Positions 20,198-30,293 are shown, numbered from the stretch's first letter. The stretch: DNA of 41,687 nucleotides from Asaia bogorensis (GCA_945873675.1 CAMCEP010000002.1:1-41687), one strand, 5' to 3'. Program-made: numbers and translations. Notes: generated by a model from the letters alone, not told the origin.

Positions 20198-20201
20198 AAA
20201 C

Positions 20202-21596
20202 ATGTCACAACCCTCGCCTTTCACCGAAGAGCCAGATGAACTCGACAAGACTACCCGAATTCTGCCTGGTGCGAAAATTAACGCAGCCTCGGCGCGAGTG
20301 CCTGAGCATGAGCCTGAGAGACGGATTGTGCCATCGCGCGCTGCCGCTATGCAGCAATCGCAATCGCTGGGATCCCCAGAAGGTGACGTTTGGGATCTTA
20401 GTGCGCTAAACCAACTATGCGCTTTGGCTGCCCCACTTTTGACGATGGCAGCTCGATTGGCTGCGGGCCATGCGCACCCGGATCTCGAGGAATTGCGCGG
20501 TCGCGCGGTTACGTACGTACGCGAGATGGAGAGCCGTGCGCTGCAGGAAAATGTGTCAACGGAACGATTGCGTGTGTTGCGTTATCTGATCTGCGCCACA
20601 TTGGATGATTTAGTGCTCAGCACGGCGGAGGGTCCACAGAGTGATTGGGCCTCCCGCGGTTTGGTCAGTACCATCGAGCAGGAAACCTGGGGCGGTGAAC
20701 GTTTCTTCGTGCTCCTGGATAACGCCATGACCGATCCGGCGCGGTCGATTGATGTTCTCGAACTTTGCCATATTTGCATTTCGATCGGCTTTGCGGGGCG
20801 CTACCGCGTGGCACCGCGTGGCTCAACCGAACTCGCGGCGTTGCGTGATAAGCTTTTCCGCATCATTCGGGCACAGCGTGGTGACCCGGAATTAGATCTT
20901 TCGCCACCGCTTCGGCCGCTTGGTCTCCCTTTCATGCCACCCAAACCTGCGCGTTGGCTCTGGGCAGTACCTATTGCCGCGCTACTGCTGCTGGTGACTG
21001 GCTGGATCGTGGCTGATCGCTCACTTTCCGCCACGGCGGCCGCACTCGTAACACGCTTGGAGGCGATATTGCCGCCTGGTCAACCATTGATCATCCTCCC
21101 AACTGCGACACCAGCTTCCCCGGCGCCCTCGCTCACTCCAGAACAGCGCTTTCTGCAACTTGAAAGAGTACGCGAAAGGCTGGCGGACCTAGTCGCAGCG
21201 CGGCGTTTGGAGATTACTGAGACCGAGGCACATATTATTCTCCGTTCCCCCGACTTGATGCTACCGTCTGGCCGGACATCGCCCCCGCAGGACTCTCTAG
21301 TTTTGATCGAGAGGATCGGCGCTGCATTGGCGGTTGAGCCTGGCCAAATTCTGATTGTAGGGCATAGCGACAATGTGCCGGTCATCGCAGCGAGGTCATT
21401 TGACAATGTCGAATTATCTCGCCGGCGGGCACAATTAGTCGCAGAGCGCATGGCCCCCACTATCGGCGGAGAGCAGCGCATGTCGGTGGAGGGGCGTGGT
21501 GATACACAGGCCATAGCCTCTAACGATACGCCTACCGGACGGCAGCGTAACCGTCGCGTTGAAGTCCTACTATCGCGCGAAGGTCGCATACCTTGA
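20202..21596 (+). CDS. tssL: T6SS membrane protein TssL with C-terminal OmpA/MotB peptidoglycan-binding domain (ImpK)
   Basis: LRYLICATLDDLVLSTAEGPQSDWASRGLVSTIEQETWGGERFF, TM WLWAVPIAALLLLVTGWIV, OmpA-like ILIVGHSDNVPV...NVELSRRRAQLVAERM. Confidence 0.95.
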   Translation: MSQPSPFTEEPDELDKTTRILPGAKINAASARVPEHEPERRIVPSRAAAMQQSQSLGSPEGDVWDLSALNQLCALAAPLLTMAARLAAGHAHPDLEELRGRAVTYVREMESRALQENVSTERLRVLRYLICATLDDLVLSTAEGPQSDWASRGLVSTIEQETWGGERFFVLLDNAMTDPARSIDVLELCHICISIGFAGRYRVAPRGSTELAALRDKLFRIIRAQRGDPELDLSPPLRPLGLPFMPPKPARWLWAVPIAALLLLVTGWIVADRSLSATAAALVTRLEAILPPGQPLIILPTATPASPAPSLTPEQRFLQLERVRERLADLVAARRLEITETEAHIILRSPDLMLPSGRTSPPQDSLVLIERIGAALAVEPGQILIVGHSDNVPVIAARSFDNVELSRRRAQLVAERMAPTIGGEQRMSVEGRGDTQAIASNDTPTGRQRNRRVEVLLSREGRIP

Positions 21597-21598
21597 GA

Positions 21599-23074
21599 AT
21601 GATGAAGATGGATCGAAAAACGACCCATTCAGCAGGTTGGGTAGCAGCCAATGAGTCGCGCATTGCGATACGCCGTGTCGCTGCTGGCACATTGGGGTTG
21701 GTAAAGGATAGGCTATCTCAGGCTGAGGGTCTTCTGCTTGCTCGTGGGGGTAACCAGAAGCCTTGGTATATCGCTATTGGCGCAAACAATGTGGGTACTA
21801 CCACGTGGTTGCGCGTAGCCGCGGGATCTGGGCGGTGGACCGGGGATACGAGTTTATCGGGCGCTCCTTCAGCGCCGGTTGAATTGGTGTGCTGTGAGAG
21901 TGCATTGGTCGCCGATATCTCTGGAACTTTGATTTCACAGGATCTTGATGAAAAAGTAGAGAGTGTTGTCTGGCGAGGAGTTTTGCGCCAACTGCGCCGC
22001 GCGGCAATTGGCCGAATGGCTGGTATCTTGCTTTTTGTCGAAGCATCCGGCTCAGGCTTCCGAGAGATCGCGGATGCTGCGCTCGCCGCACGCCTCAAGG
22101 AGATCCGCGCCGCCTTTGGTCCTTTGCCGATCTACTTGATTGTGACAAAGCTCGACCGATTGCCTGGATATGGCACCTTTTTAGCGGGACTTGAGGGCGA
22201 TATCCGAGAGCGCCCCTATGGGGCGTTGTTGTCGCCGGGGGCAGGCCAACCAGCGCTAGCGGGCCAACTTCTAGATGAATTGTTGGCCCGGCTCACGGCG
22301 CAGACCATCTTCCGCTTGCAGGCCACTGGTATTGGCGAACAAGGCGCAGATGCTCTTGGTTTCCCTACGGCTTTCGCGAAAATGCGCGATCCGCTCATCG
22401 GGCTGGTAAATCGACTGCTGCCTCGCGAACCTGAAAGGCTCAGAGGAGTTTTCTTCAGCGCCAGCCCAACCGCCGGTACCGGGCGCGTCCGCCTGGACTT
22501 TGCACGCGATGTCCTGTCGGGTGTTGTGGCGCAGGAGGCTGGGTTGGCCAAATCAGCTAAGTATAGGCTTGCGATACGGGTACTGACATCCGTAGCCATC
22601 GCAATAGCGTTTTTGGTGGGCGGTCTTTCAGTTTTGGCAATTGACCATCGGGATCAGGGTGCGGCTCTGGCAAGAATGGAAGCTGCTATTGGGCGCGCCT
22701 CGGGTCATCTGGCCACAACCAGTGTTACTGTCATCTCCGACCGGGCCCCAAATTCGATCCTTCCTGTTCTAGATAGTCTCGCAGAGGCGACCGATGCAGT
22801 GGGTGCCGCGCCGATGGTGCTGACCGACCATACCGCTCTGGCCGCTCGCGCTGCCCGTGTTGTCTACCGCTCGGCTCTGGCAAAACTTCTGGCGCCAAGG
22901 CTTGGGCTTGCTGTCGAAGAAGCGATGCGTCAGCACGGGATAGACCCTGGTATCCTCGATGACGCCACCCTGAAGGGCTGGTTGGAGAGTGGTGGCTGGC
23001 CCATCCCGTCAGAGGATGCCGCTACGCTCCGGCACCATTTGAATGTCCTGCTTCGGCACGGGGGAGAAAGATGA
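21599..23074 (+). CDS. TssM/IcmF-like paralog: GTPase-domain-like region with degenerate P-loop plus one TM segment
   Basis: WYIAIGANNVGTTTWLR (Walker A Lys missing), LIVTKLDRLPGYGTFLAGL (TKxD retained), TM AIRVLTSVAIAIAFLVGGLSVLAI; lacks the paired N-terminal TMs of TssM. Confidence 0.75.
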   Translation: MMKMDRKTTHSAGWVAANESRIAIRRVAAGTLGLVKDRLSQAEGLLLARGGNQKPWYIAIGANNVGTTTWLRVAAGSGRWTGDTSLSGAPSAPVELVCCESALVADISGTLISQDLDEKVESVVWRGVLRQLRRAAIGRMAGILLFVEASGSGFREIADAALAARLKEIRAAFGPLPIYLIVTKLDRLPGYGTFLAGLEGDIRERPYGALLSPGAGQPALAGQLLDELLARLTAQTIFRLQATGIGEQGADALGFPTAFAKMRDPLIGLVNRLLPREPERLRGVFFSASPTAGTGRVRLDFARDVLSGVVAQEAGLAKSAKYRLAIRVLTSVAIAIAFLVGGLSVLAIDHRDQGAALARMEAAIGRASGHLATTSVTVISDRAPNSILPVLDSLAEATDAVGAAPMVLTDHTALAARAARVVYRSALAKLLAPRLGLAVEEAMRQHGIDPGILDDATLKGWLESGGWPIPSEDAATLRHHLNVLLRHGGER

Positions 23075-26000
23075 GCGGGTCAACCCCCATCGGCGAAATT
23101 ATGCGCCGACCTCCGGTGATTGCGCTTCTGGTCGCGTCCGTACTGGGACTTTTACTTTGGTTTGGGTTGCCGCTGATTAACATAGGGGGGCAACAGCCTC
23201 TAGCCGGTACATCTCTGCGCCTTGGGGCCCTATTGTTTGTGGCGCTTTGTTGGGGAGGTGCGAATCTTCTTTTTGCGCGCAACGGCCAACGCGATGGAAT
23301 GTGGCGGGCCCAGGCAGCAACGCGGCGCGCCGCGCGCACAGCCGAACGTAATGCAAAAATTGAAAGCCGCACTGCCACGGACACGACAGCGCAGCGTCTG
23401 CTAGCGACCGATCGGCTGCTGCGCGGACATGTTTCTGAACTTCCGATATTTCTTTTGCTTGGTCCGACTGGCGCGGGCAAGACAGCCCTGCTTGCCCAAT
23501 CTGGACTTCCCTTTCCGCTACAGGCTCGGGCTGGGGTGCTGCCAGAAAGCGGGGTAGCCACAGAGCAAGCCGCGGCTTGGGTCGCCGAGAAGGCGATCTT
23601 CCTTGATACTCCGGGATATTTTGCGGATTTAGCGCCTCTATCTCCCGGTAATCGCGCGAAATGGTACGGTTTTCTTGGGCTACTGCGCCGGCGCCGCCCA
23701 TCGCAGGCGATCAATGGGATCCTACTCACGGTCAGCCTTGAGACAATCGCCAGAGCCTCTGAAACTGAGCGCACCACCTTGGCGCAGAATTTGCGCTATA
23801 GAATAACTGATGTTGAGGCTCGCTTTGGCTTCCGCCCGCCCTGCCACTTAATTTTTACGCACACCGATACAATCAGCGGGTTCAGTGAATTTTTCGCCGG
23901 AGTGTCGGCCGTTACTCGAGCTGGACAACTTGGTGCGGAGATTCCACCCATTCCAGACCAGCCCTTCCGGAGGGAAGTGTTGAGGAACTATTTTCACAGC
24001 ATCCTTGTGCGTCTCACGCCGGCAGTACCGACGCTTCTTCAACGGGAACTGGATGCGGAGCGGCGCTTTCGTATTCTTGAATTCCCAGCACAATTTGCAG
24101 CTCAATCCGAAGCTGTCGTGAACTTCCTGTCTGCCTTGATGGAGCCATCCCGCCAAGTGGCACAAGTTTATTTGCGTCGTTTCACGTTCACCAGCGTTCC
24201 GGGTCCAACAGAAGAATTAGATTCACTCGCGCCAATACTTGATGATGCATTTGGCTTGGCGCCGCTTCCGCCGACAGAAAGCAAGCCGGTCCAACGGCGC
24301 GCTAGTTTATTCATACATCGGCTGCTGGACGAAATACTGCCGGCTGAGGCTGGCCTCGCAGGTTTCGACCCTCGCCAGCGTCGTCGTGCCCAGCGAAGTC
24401 GATTGGCGCTTGCCTCTGGCTCCGGCGCTCTGGCCCTTACGCTTGGCGTGGCATTCACCCTGACCTGGACTGAAGGCCGTGATCATCTCAAGACCGCTGA
24501 GGCAGCGGCGACGGAAGTAGAATTGGGTCTGACGCGTATAACTGCCGGCGCCTCGCACGAGGCGCGCCTGGAGGTGCTTGATGCGCTCCGAACGGCCGCA
24601 GAGAGGCATAAGGAGAGTTTTACTGGTATCGGTGGGGAAGCTCTGGACGAAACTGACAAGTTGGCGGAAGCTGCCTATCGAAGGGGTCTTTCTGCGCTTC
24701 TATACCCTGAACTCACAGCCTACCTCCACGCAAAGCTTTCCTCGGCGATTGGGCAAGGAGCTGAGCCAGCTGAGGTTTTCGCCGCGTTGCGCGCCTATCG
24801 CGTCATTCTTGGGCAAGGGCCCTTCGATGCGGCTTTGCTCCGCGCGGCATTGCAAGATCTACCCAGACCCTACTCCGCCGTTTGGCGTGCTTCTCATGCT
24901 AGGCATGTTGATGCGGTTTTGAACGCCGGTGCGCCGCTGCCCGGCGCTACGGTGGACACTTCATTAATTGAGCTCGGGTTGGCGCGACTGCGCGGTTGGT
25001 CATCGGTTGAATTGGGCTATGCGATCTTGCAGAGCCATCCTTCATTAAAGGCTATGCCAGAATGGCGTGTAGCCGATCATGCAGGACCTGCGGGCGCACG
25101 TGTACTTGCAAGAAGATCTAATCGTGGCCTGCTGCAGGGCGTGCCCGGTATGTATACAGCGGCTGCCTTTCATGATGTGGTGAAGGCGCTTATTCCGATT
25201 GCTGCGCGCGAAGCGATGGACGTCGCTTGGGTGCTTGGTGAAAGCTCCCTTGGGGTTACTGCTGCAGCAAGGCGTGACCGAAGCGAGGCGAATATTCTTG
25301 CACTCTACCTTGATGATTATGCCCGCGCTTGGGAGGGGCTGCTGGCGGATATTGGGATTTTTCCCTTTAGCACCGTGGAGCAGACGCTGGATGTGCTCAA
25401 CGCGCTCTCGACGACGCAATCACCCCTCCGCCTTTTCCTCCTCGCGGCGGCAAGTGAAACGACGCTCACAACGCCCGCTGTGGCCGATTCGGCTGCTGCA
25501 GGGCGCGCCCCGGCAGCTGCTGGGCTTGATGGTGTATCATTGGCTTCAGGACACCTGACCGGGCCTTTGGCGCGCGGCTTGGTAGCTGCTATTCCATCGC
25601 CGCAACAGCCTGGGCAACCGATAAACGACCGCTTCTCTGCGCTACACGAATTTGTGCGTGGTGTTAACGGTCAACCAGCCGAACTTGAAGCTTTGACCGC
25701 AGGTTTCCGGGAATTGTATGAACAACTACTCCAAGCTTCATTTGCGCCAGATAGCGGACGGGCGATGCTTGCGGCACTGCAGGGTACGGGCGGCAACCAA
25801 GCCAGGCTTCGCCTGCAAGGTATTCTACAGCGTAGTCCGGCATCCATCCGCCGGACAGTGGAACCGGCGGTTCAGCGCGCACAGAACGTCGCGCGTATTA
25901 CCGCTTCGGACCAGGCGAATGCTGCATGGCATTCACGACTATTGCCGGTTTGCCGCGCGCTCCTTGATCGTTTTCCGTTCAACCCAACAGCAGGGGATGA

Positions 26001-26604
26001 AGCGGCTTTAGGCGATGTAACATCGTTATTTGGCCCTACCGGCCAACTGAATGCCTTCTTTGAAGAGCACTTGAAGCCACATATCAATGCGACCACTACG
26101 CCCTGGACGCTGCGGCGCACCGGCGGGGCATCATTTGCGGTATCGCCAGCAATGCTTGCCTTTCTCGAACGGGCGGAGTTGCTGCGCACAGCCCTTTTTT
26201 CCTTAGGGGCCGAAAGCCCACGAGGGAGATTTGAGATTGAGCCGGTTGAACTAGATGTTCGTGCGCTGGAAATGCTGCTGGTGATGAACGGTAGCATCCT
26301 ATCATATCGTCATGGCCCAACCACCCCGCGCCAATTTGATTGGCCTTCCGCTACCCCAGCTGTAAGGCTTACTTTTGGTCCGCCGATACCAGGTGAGATA
26401 TCTTCTGCGGAATTTCGGGGCCCCTGGGCATTACACCGTCTACTCGCGCGCGCAACGCGACAGACCTCAACAAAGCCTGAAGAGACTCTCTTTCGGATCG
26501 ATTTGGGGGCGCGCTGGACGGTATTGTCTTTGAGAGCGAGCAGTCCAGCAAACCCTTTCTCGGTTGGCGTGTTTGATGGGCTGCGCTGCCCTGAGGCGTT
26601 GTGA
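23071..26604 (+). CDS. tssM: T6SS membrane complex protein TssM (IcmF/ImpL)
   Basis: Two N-terminal TMs, LLGPTGAGKTALLAQSGLPFPL, IFLDTPGYF, TM near 24.4 kb, C-terminal IcmF-like region; ATGA overlap upstream. Confidence 0.94.
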   Translation: MSGSTPIGEIMRRPPVIALLVASVLGLLLWFGLPLINIGGQQPLAGTSLRLGALLFVALCWGGANLLFARNGQRDGMWRAQAATRRAARTAERNAKIESRTATDTTAQRLLATDRLLRGHVSELPIFLLLGPTGAGKTALLAQSGLPFPLQARAGVLPESGVATEQAAAWVAEKAIFLDTPGYFADLAPLSPGNRAKWYGFLGLLRRRRPSQAINGILLTVSLETIARASETERTTLAQNLRYRITDVEARFGFRPPCHLIFTHTDTISGFSEFFAGVSAVTRAGQLGAEIPPIPDQPFRREVLRNYFHSILVRLTPAVPTLLQRELDAERRFRILEFPAQFAAQSEAVVNFLSALMEPSRQVAQVYLRRFTFTSVPGPTEELDSLAPILDDAFGLAPLPPTESKPVQRRASLFIHRLLDEILPAEAGLAGFDPRQRRRAQRSRLALASGSGALALTLGVAFTLTWTEGRDHLKTAEAAATEVELGLTRITAGASHEARLEVLDALRTAAERHKESFTGIGGEALDETDKLAEAAYRRGLSALLYPELTAYLHAKLSSAIGQGAEPAEVFAALRAYRVILGQGPFDAALLRAALQDLPRPYSAVWRASHARHVDAVLNAGAPLPGATVDTSLIELGLARLRGWSSVELGYAILQSHPSLKAMPEWRVADHAGPAGARVLARRSNRGLLQGVPGMYTAAAFHDVVKALIPIAAREAMDVAWVLGESSLGVTAAARRDRSEANILALYLDDYARAWEGLLADIGIFPFSTVEQTLDVLNALSTTQSPLRLFLLAAASETTLTTPAVADSAAAGRAPAAAGLDGVSLASGHLTGPLARGLVAAIPSPQQPGQPINDRFSALHEFVRGVNGQPAELEALTAGFRELYEQLLQASFAPDSGRAMLAALQGTGGNQARLRLQGILQRSPASIRRTVEPAVQRAQNVARITASDQANAAWHSRLLPVCRALLDRFPFNPTAGDEAALGDVTSLFGPTGQLNAFFEEHLKPHINATTTPWTLRRTGGASFAVSPAMLAFLERAELLRTALFSLGAESPRGRFEIEPVELDVRALEMLLVMNGSILSYRHGPTTPRQFDWPSATPAVRLTFGPPIPGEISSAEFRGPWALHRLLARATRQTSTKPEETLFRIDLGARWTVLSLRASSPANPFSVGVFDGLRCPEAL

Positions 26605-27314
26605 TGCTTACTGGTCGCTTCGGAGGACGGCTGCTTAGCTGGGCGCATTCTTCAAGGGAACTCAGTTTCACGACAGGATACGCGACCCAGGCCGGACTTA
26701 GGCGGCGGATTCAGGAGGACGCCGTTGCTATTGTTCCGAATTGCGGGCTTTGGGCTGTGGTGGACGGCATGGGGGGCCATGGCGGCGGGGCAATGGCCAG
26801 CCGTCTTGTTTCGAGGGCATTGCTTGCGGTGAAGCCTGAAGGTGGAATTGCGGGCATGACCCGGGCAGTCTTGCGTTGCTTGCGCCAGTCGCATGAAGAA
26901 TTGAATAATCTAGATACTGAAACTGGTAGAAAGCCTGGCGCCGCCTTCATTGTGCTTCTCACGGCGGCTGACCATTACACTGCTATTTGGGCAGGTGACG
27001 CACGGTTATACCAACAGCGCCGTGGCGTATTCTCCCAAGTAACACAGGACCATCTTGCCCAGGATGGCCATAGCCTATTGCAGGCAATTGGCGGTGGCGG
27101 TCCCTTGGAACCCGAAATTGTACATGGCCTGCTGCGCTCCGGGGATCGTTTCCTTTTGTGTAGCGATGGCATAACGAAGACCCTGTCCGGTGCTGTAATC
27201 GCCAAGCTGCTTGCGGCTGGCGAAGCGCAGGGCTCTGCCGACGCCTTGATAGCAGCCGTCCTTGCTGCCGGCGCGCCGGACGACGCTACCGGCATTGTGG
27301 TGGCTGTGAATTGA
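26604..27314 (+). CDS. pppA: PP2C-family Ser/Thr phosphatase (PppA-like)
   Basis: RRRIQEDAVAIV, LWAVVDGMGGHGGG, AIWAGDARLYQQRRG, FLLCSDGITKTL. Confidence 0.93.
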   Translation: MLTGRFGGRLLSWAHSSRELSFTTGYATQAGLRRRIQEDAVAIVPNCGLWAVVDGMGGHGGGAMASRLVSRALLAVKPEGGIAGMTRAVLRCLRQSHEELNNLDTETGRKPGAAFIVLLTAADHYTAIWAGDARLYQQRRGVFSQVTQDHLAQDGHSLLQAIGGGGPLEPEIVHGLLRSGDRFLLCSDGITKTLSGAVIAKLLAAGEAQGSADALIAAVLAAGAPDDATGIVVAVN

Positions 27315-27466
27315 TATGGAACTGTCGCTTATTATACCGCTCAGCGTTCTGATGTGCCCGCCCGAAATGGTGTCAGTTTTTAATTGGGACTGTTGACGTG
27401 CTCTGACGCGCCCCACTGAATTGTTGCCAAATTTCGGTAGAGTCTGTTTCTCAAGGGGACGGACGA

Positions 27467-27751
27467 ATAAAACGCAGCAGGTTCAGCGATGAGCACATCA
27501 TCGGGATTTTGAAGGAACAGGAAGCGGGTGCGGTGACGGCGGATGTTTGCCGCCGTCACGCGATCAGCGAGGCAAAATTCTACGAGTGGAAGGCCAAGTA
27601 TGGCGACCTGGAAGTGACGGAGGCCAAGCGGCTTCGCACACTGGAGGTTGAGAACGCCAAGCTGAAAAAGCTTTTGGCCGAGGCGATGCTGGACATTGCG
27701 GTCTTGAAAGACATCTCCCCAAAAAATGGTGACGCCCGGCGCGAAGCGTGA
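27467..27751 (+). pseudogene. IS3-family OrfA; probable start-codon loss (ATA AAA CGC AGC AGG TTC where MKRSRF is expected)
   Basis: KRSRFSDEHIIGILKEQEAGAVTADVCRRHAISEAKFYEWKAKYGDLEV...NAKLKKLLAEAMLD; only a downstream TTG (27509) is available as start. Confidence 0.7.
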
Positions 27752-28458
27752 TGCGGTCGCCCATGCCCGGAAGTGCTATGGGCTGAGCGAGCGCCGGGCA
27801 TGTCATCTGATCGGAATTCCCAGGCGGGTAGCGCGATATAAGCCTAGCCGTCCGGACGATACTCACCTGCGGCAGCGGTTGCGTGAGCTGGCAGCCGCGC
27901 GGCGGCCGGAAACGGGCGCTGCGGACCAGGGCGCCAATGGCGCTGCCACAAGGGCCGAACCAGCGCTGGTCGTTGGACTTTGTCTCTGACGCCTTTGGCT
28001 GTGGTCGGCGTTTCTGCATTCTGTGCGTGGTGGATGATTTCACGCGCGAATGCCTGGCGCTGGTGCCTGATACGTCGCTGTCGGGCGCCAGGGTGGCACG
28101 TGAGCTCGACATGATCGCGGCGATCCGTGGCAAGAAGCTGGCGGCGATCAGCGACAACGGCACGGAGCTGACATCGGCCTCGATCCTACGCTGGTCGCAA
28201 GAGCGGTAGGTGGAATGGCATTACATCGCGCCGGGCAAACCGACCCAGAATGCGTTCGTCGAAAGCTTCAACGGAAGGCTGCGCGATGAGTGCCTGAATG
28301 AGACTCTATTCACCTCCATGGCGCAGGCATGGGCCGTGCTGGCCACCTGGCGGCAGGACTTCAATACCATCAGGCCACACTCGAAACTGGGCGGGCTCAC
28401 CCCCGCCGAGATCGCCGGTCAACGGGGATGGGGGCATGCCCCATCCCCGTTGCCATAA
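27726..28458 (+). pseudogene. IS3-family OrfB transposase with internal deletion/frameshift and in-frame TAG
   Basis: RKCYGLSERRACHLIGIPRRVARY, frame shift at about 27.90 kb into RGGRKRALRTRAPMALPQGPNQRWSLDFVSDAF...ISDNGTEL, TAG at 28207, then [31 protein letters not shown]. Confidence 0.88.
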
Positions 28459-28653
28459 CCTCAACCATCAGCCATCAAAGCAGAGGAATCTCCGTATGAA
28501 TGGATACATTCAAGGGAGCACGTGAATGGCGGATGATGCAACGCAAAGAAACTCCGCTCCTCCGGGAGCGTCCAGACCGGCATGATATCACTCAGCCAAT
28601 CTCTTACATCTTTATTTTCGAGGAAGGGGTGCGTAACCATATCGAATATGTAT

Positions 28654-29190
28654 TTAACATTCTGTTTGCGAGTGATCCACCGCAACCAGCTCTTCAATCG
28701 GAAAGCGCAGATCAGTCGCCTGTCTTATGAGCATGCCTAGTACTGCCTGATCCAATTGGGGTTCACGCGCCAAGATCCAAAGATATCCCCTAGTTGGGCC
28801 TGCCACCATTGCCCAGCGGTAATGCTCATGATCAAGGGCGATAACATGATAGCCTCCAGCAAGCGGCCAAAAGAAACTGACTGAAAGGCTTGCTACATCC
28901 GATGGGCCTTGAAATGAGGCGCGGCCTTCAATTGAACGCTGGCGGCATTTTGCCCGATCAAAGCCCTTGTTAACCACCGCCACGACCCCATCCGGCCGGA
29001 TTGAATATATTGCCGATACATTTGTAAGGCCGCGCTCAAAACTATTCTCGATGCGCATGACAGCAAACCATTCGCCCATATAACGGCCGGCATCAAAGCC
29101 CGTCACGGCCTCAATACCCCTGGGTGGGCCCAGGCACCCTCCCAGCAGCAGCAGGGCAAGTAGGGTGAAGTGCCGCATTTGTTGCTTCAT
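28654..29190 (-). CDS. blc: Lipocalin family outer-membrane lipoprotein (Blc-like)
   Basis: Lipobox LLLLGGC; lipocalin GxW motif FDAGRYMGEWFAVMRIENSFERGLTNVSAIYSI; YRWAMVAGPTRGYLWILAREP. Confidence 0.88.
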   Translation of the reverse strand: MKQQMRHFTLLALLLLGGCLGPPRGIEAVTGFDAGRYMGEWFAVMRIENSFERGLTNVSAIYSIRPDGVVAVVNKGFDRAKCRQRSIEGRASFQGPSDVASLSVSFFWPLAGGYHVIALDHEHYRWAMVAGPTRGYLWILAREPQLDQAVLGMLIRQATDLRFPIEELVAVDHSQTEC

Positions 29191-29196
29191 TTCAGT

Positions 29197-29700
29197 TCAA
29201 CGCTCCCGCCGACGCGCACGCCAGTCCCAGGGCATTTCAAAACTGCCCTCCCAGAGCCCACGACGGGCACGCCGCGCTCGCTCTTCATCTTCAGCGTAAT
29301 CCGAGGAGAAACGCCGAAAGGCAACCGCCCACCCGTTAGCGACCATCCATTTGGAGATGTCTTCGCTCCCCTTAAGGCAAGTCGCGATGATACGGCCATA
29401 TCGATCCCGATCTAAAGGATGGCATCTGATGGAGCCGTTCGCTAAGCGCTCAGCCAGAACCAAGGCGGCGTGCTGTCCACAGCGCCAGGGGGTTTTATTC
29501 GGCGACAAGCACTCCTGTGAGCTCTCGGGCGCATCTATGCCGTGCAGGCGAATACGCTGCCCATGGATCTCAATTGTGTCGCCGTCTATGACGCTGGCAG
29601 CTCCAATAATTTCAGGTTGCGCCACTATAGGCGCAGCATATGCATCGGATGCGATTACGGCCAGGAAGCATAGGACCGCAATTTTTGCGGATAAATTCAT
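29197..29700 (-). CDS. Secreted thermonuclease/staphylococcal-nuclease-like protein
   Basis: Signal peptide; VIDGDTIEIHGQRIRLHGIDAPESSQ; DRDRYGRIIATCLKG; DEERARRARRGLWEGSF. Confidence 0.9.
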   Translation of the reverse strand: MNLSAKIAVLCFLAVIASDAYAAPIVAQPEIIGAASVIDGDTIEIHGQRIRLHGIDAPESSQECLSPNKTPWRCGQHAALVLAERLANGSIRCHPLDRDRYGRIIATCLKGSEDISKWMVANGWAVAFRRFSSDYAEDEERARRARRGLWEGSFEMPWDWRARRRER

Positions 29701-29845
29701 CGCCTAGGGGAGGTCTCGCTGCTTTTTACTTGAAGAGTACTTAACATAAGCGGCGTTATATTAGGAAATATATTTCCTACAATGAAAGCCAATATAGACG
29801 ACCTCTGATGCCAGCGAAGTGCCTGCGCGATGGTCTCGGTGTGTC

Positions 29846-29963
29846 CGTCGTCAAATGATTTGAGACTGATTGGCGTTCTGTGTAACGGAGTATCTGGCCC
29901 ATCTGCGGTTGCGATGAAGCGGCGGGTTGCTGATGCATCAAGCAGCGGTGCTGGATGATTCTG
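29846..29963 (-). repeat. Repeat B copy 1
   Basis: By-eye match to the reverse complement of 41486-41602 (tgatttgagac..ttggcgttctgtgta.cggagtatctggc.catctg.ggttg...gatgcatcaagc.gcg.t.ctggatg). Confidence 0.8.
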
Positions 29964-30024
29964 TGCGCTAATGCTAAACCGTAAGTACGTGGCCGATACC
30001 CATGAAATTGCGGAACAGAAAAAG

Positions 30025-30130
30025 CATCGGACAGGCAGTGCCGGTTTCTGGATTAGGGTAGGCACCCGGGGGGCTGGAAAAACTACCCCGGCTTGTGATG
30101 GGGTCAGAAAGCCCTTGCCAGATACGCGCA
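30025..30130 (-). repeat. Repeat A copy 1 (hairpin stem ACCCC/GGGGT)
   Basis: Minus strand: atctggcaagggctttctgACCCCatcacaagccGGGGTagtttttccagcccc...aatccagaaaccggcactgcc; matches copies at 32.05 and 40.57 kb. Confidence 0.82.
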
Positions 30131-30293
30131 GTTTTTTGGAGTTGATGGCTGGTCATCTCCGCTCTCCATGGCGTTCCGATGAGCGAAAAATCCTCCGTTA
30201 CTCAAATCGCTAATTTAGTCCCATAGTTGCTGACGCTGGACAGCGCAGATCGGTGCACTAACTTTGGTGGCATGAAGCGCGCGTCCCAGGGCG

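Larger units (their letters stand above)
27393..28526 (+). mobile_element. Decayed IS3-family insertion sequence (IS51/IS407-like)
   Basis: OrfA HTH and OrfB DDE transposase fragments bounded by imperfect terminal repeats TTGACGTGCTC (27393-27403) and GAGCACGTGAA (28516-28526), 10 of 11 matching in inverted orientation. Confidence 0.8.

Noticed and set aside
25-26671. Many 60-250 aa ORFs on the minus strand and in alternative frames within the T6SS genes
   Set aside because: They overlap strongly supported + strand T6SS genes, show low-complexity or Arg/Ser-rich shadow-ORF composition, and have no recognisable motifs.
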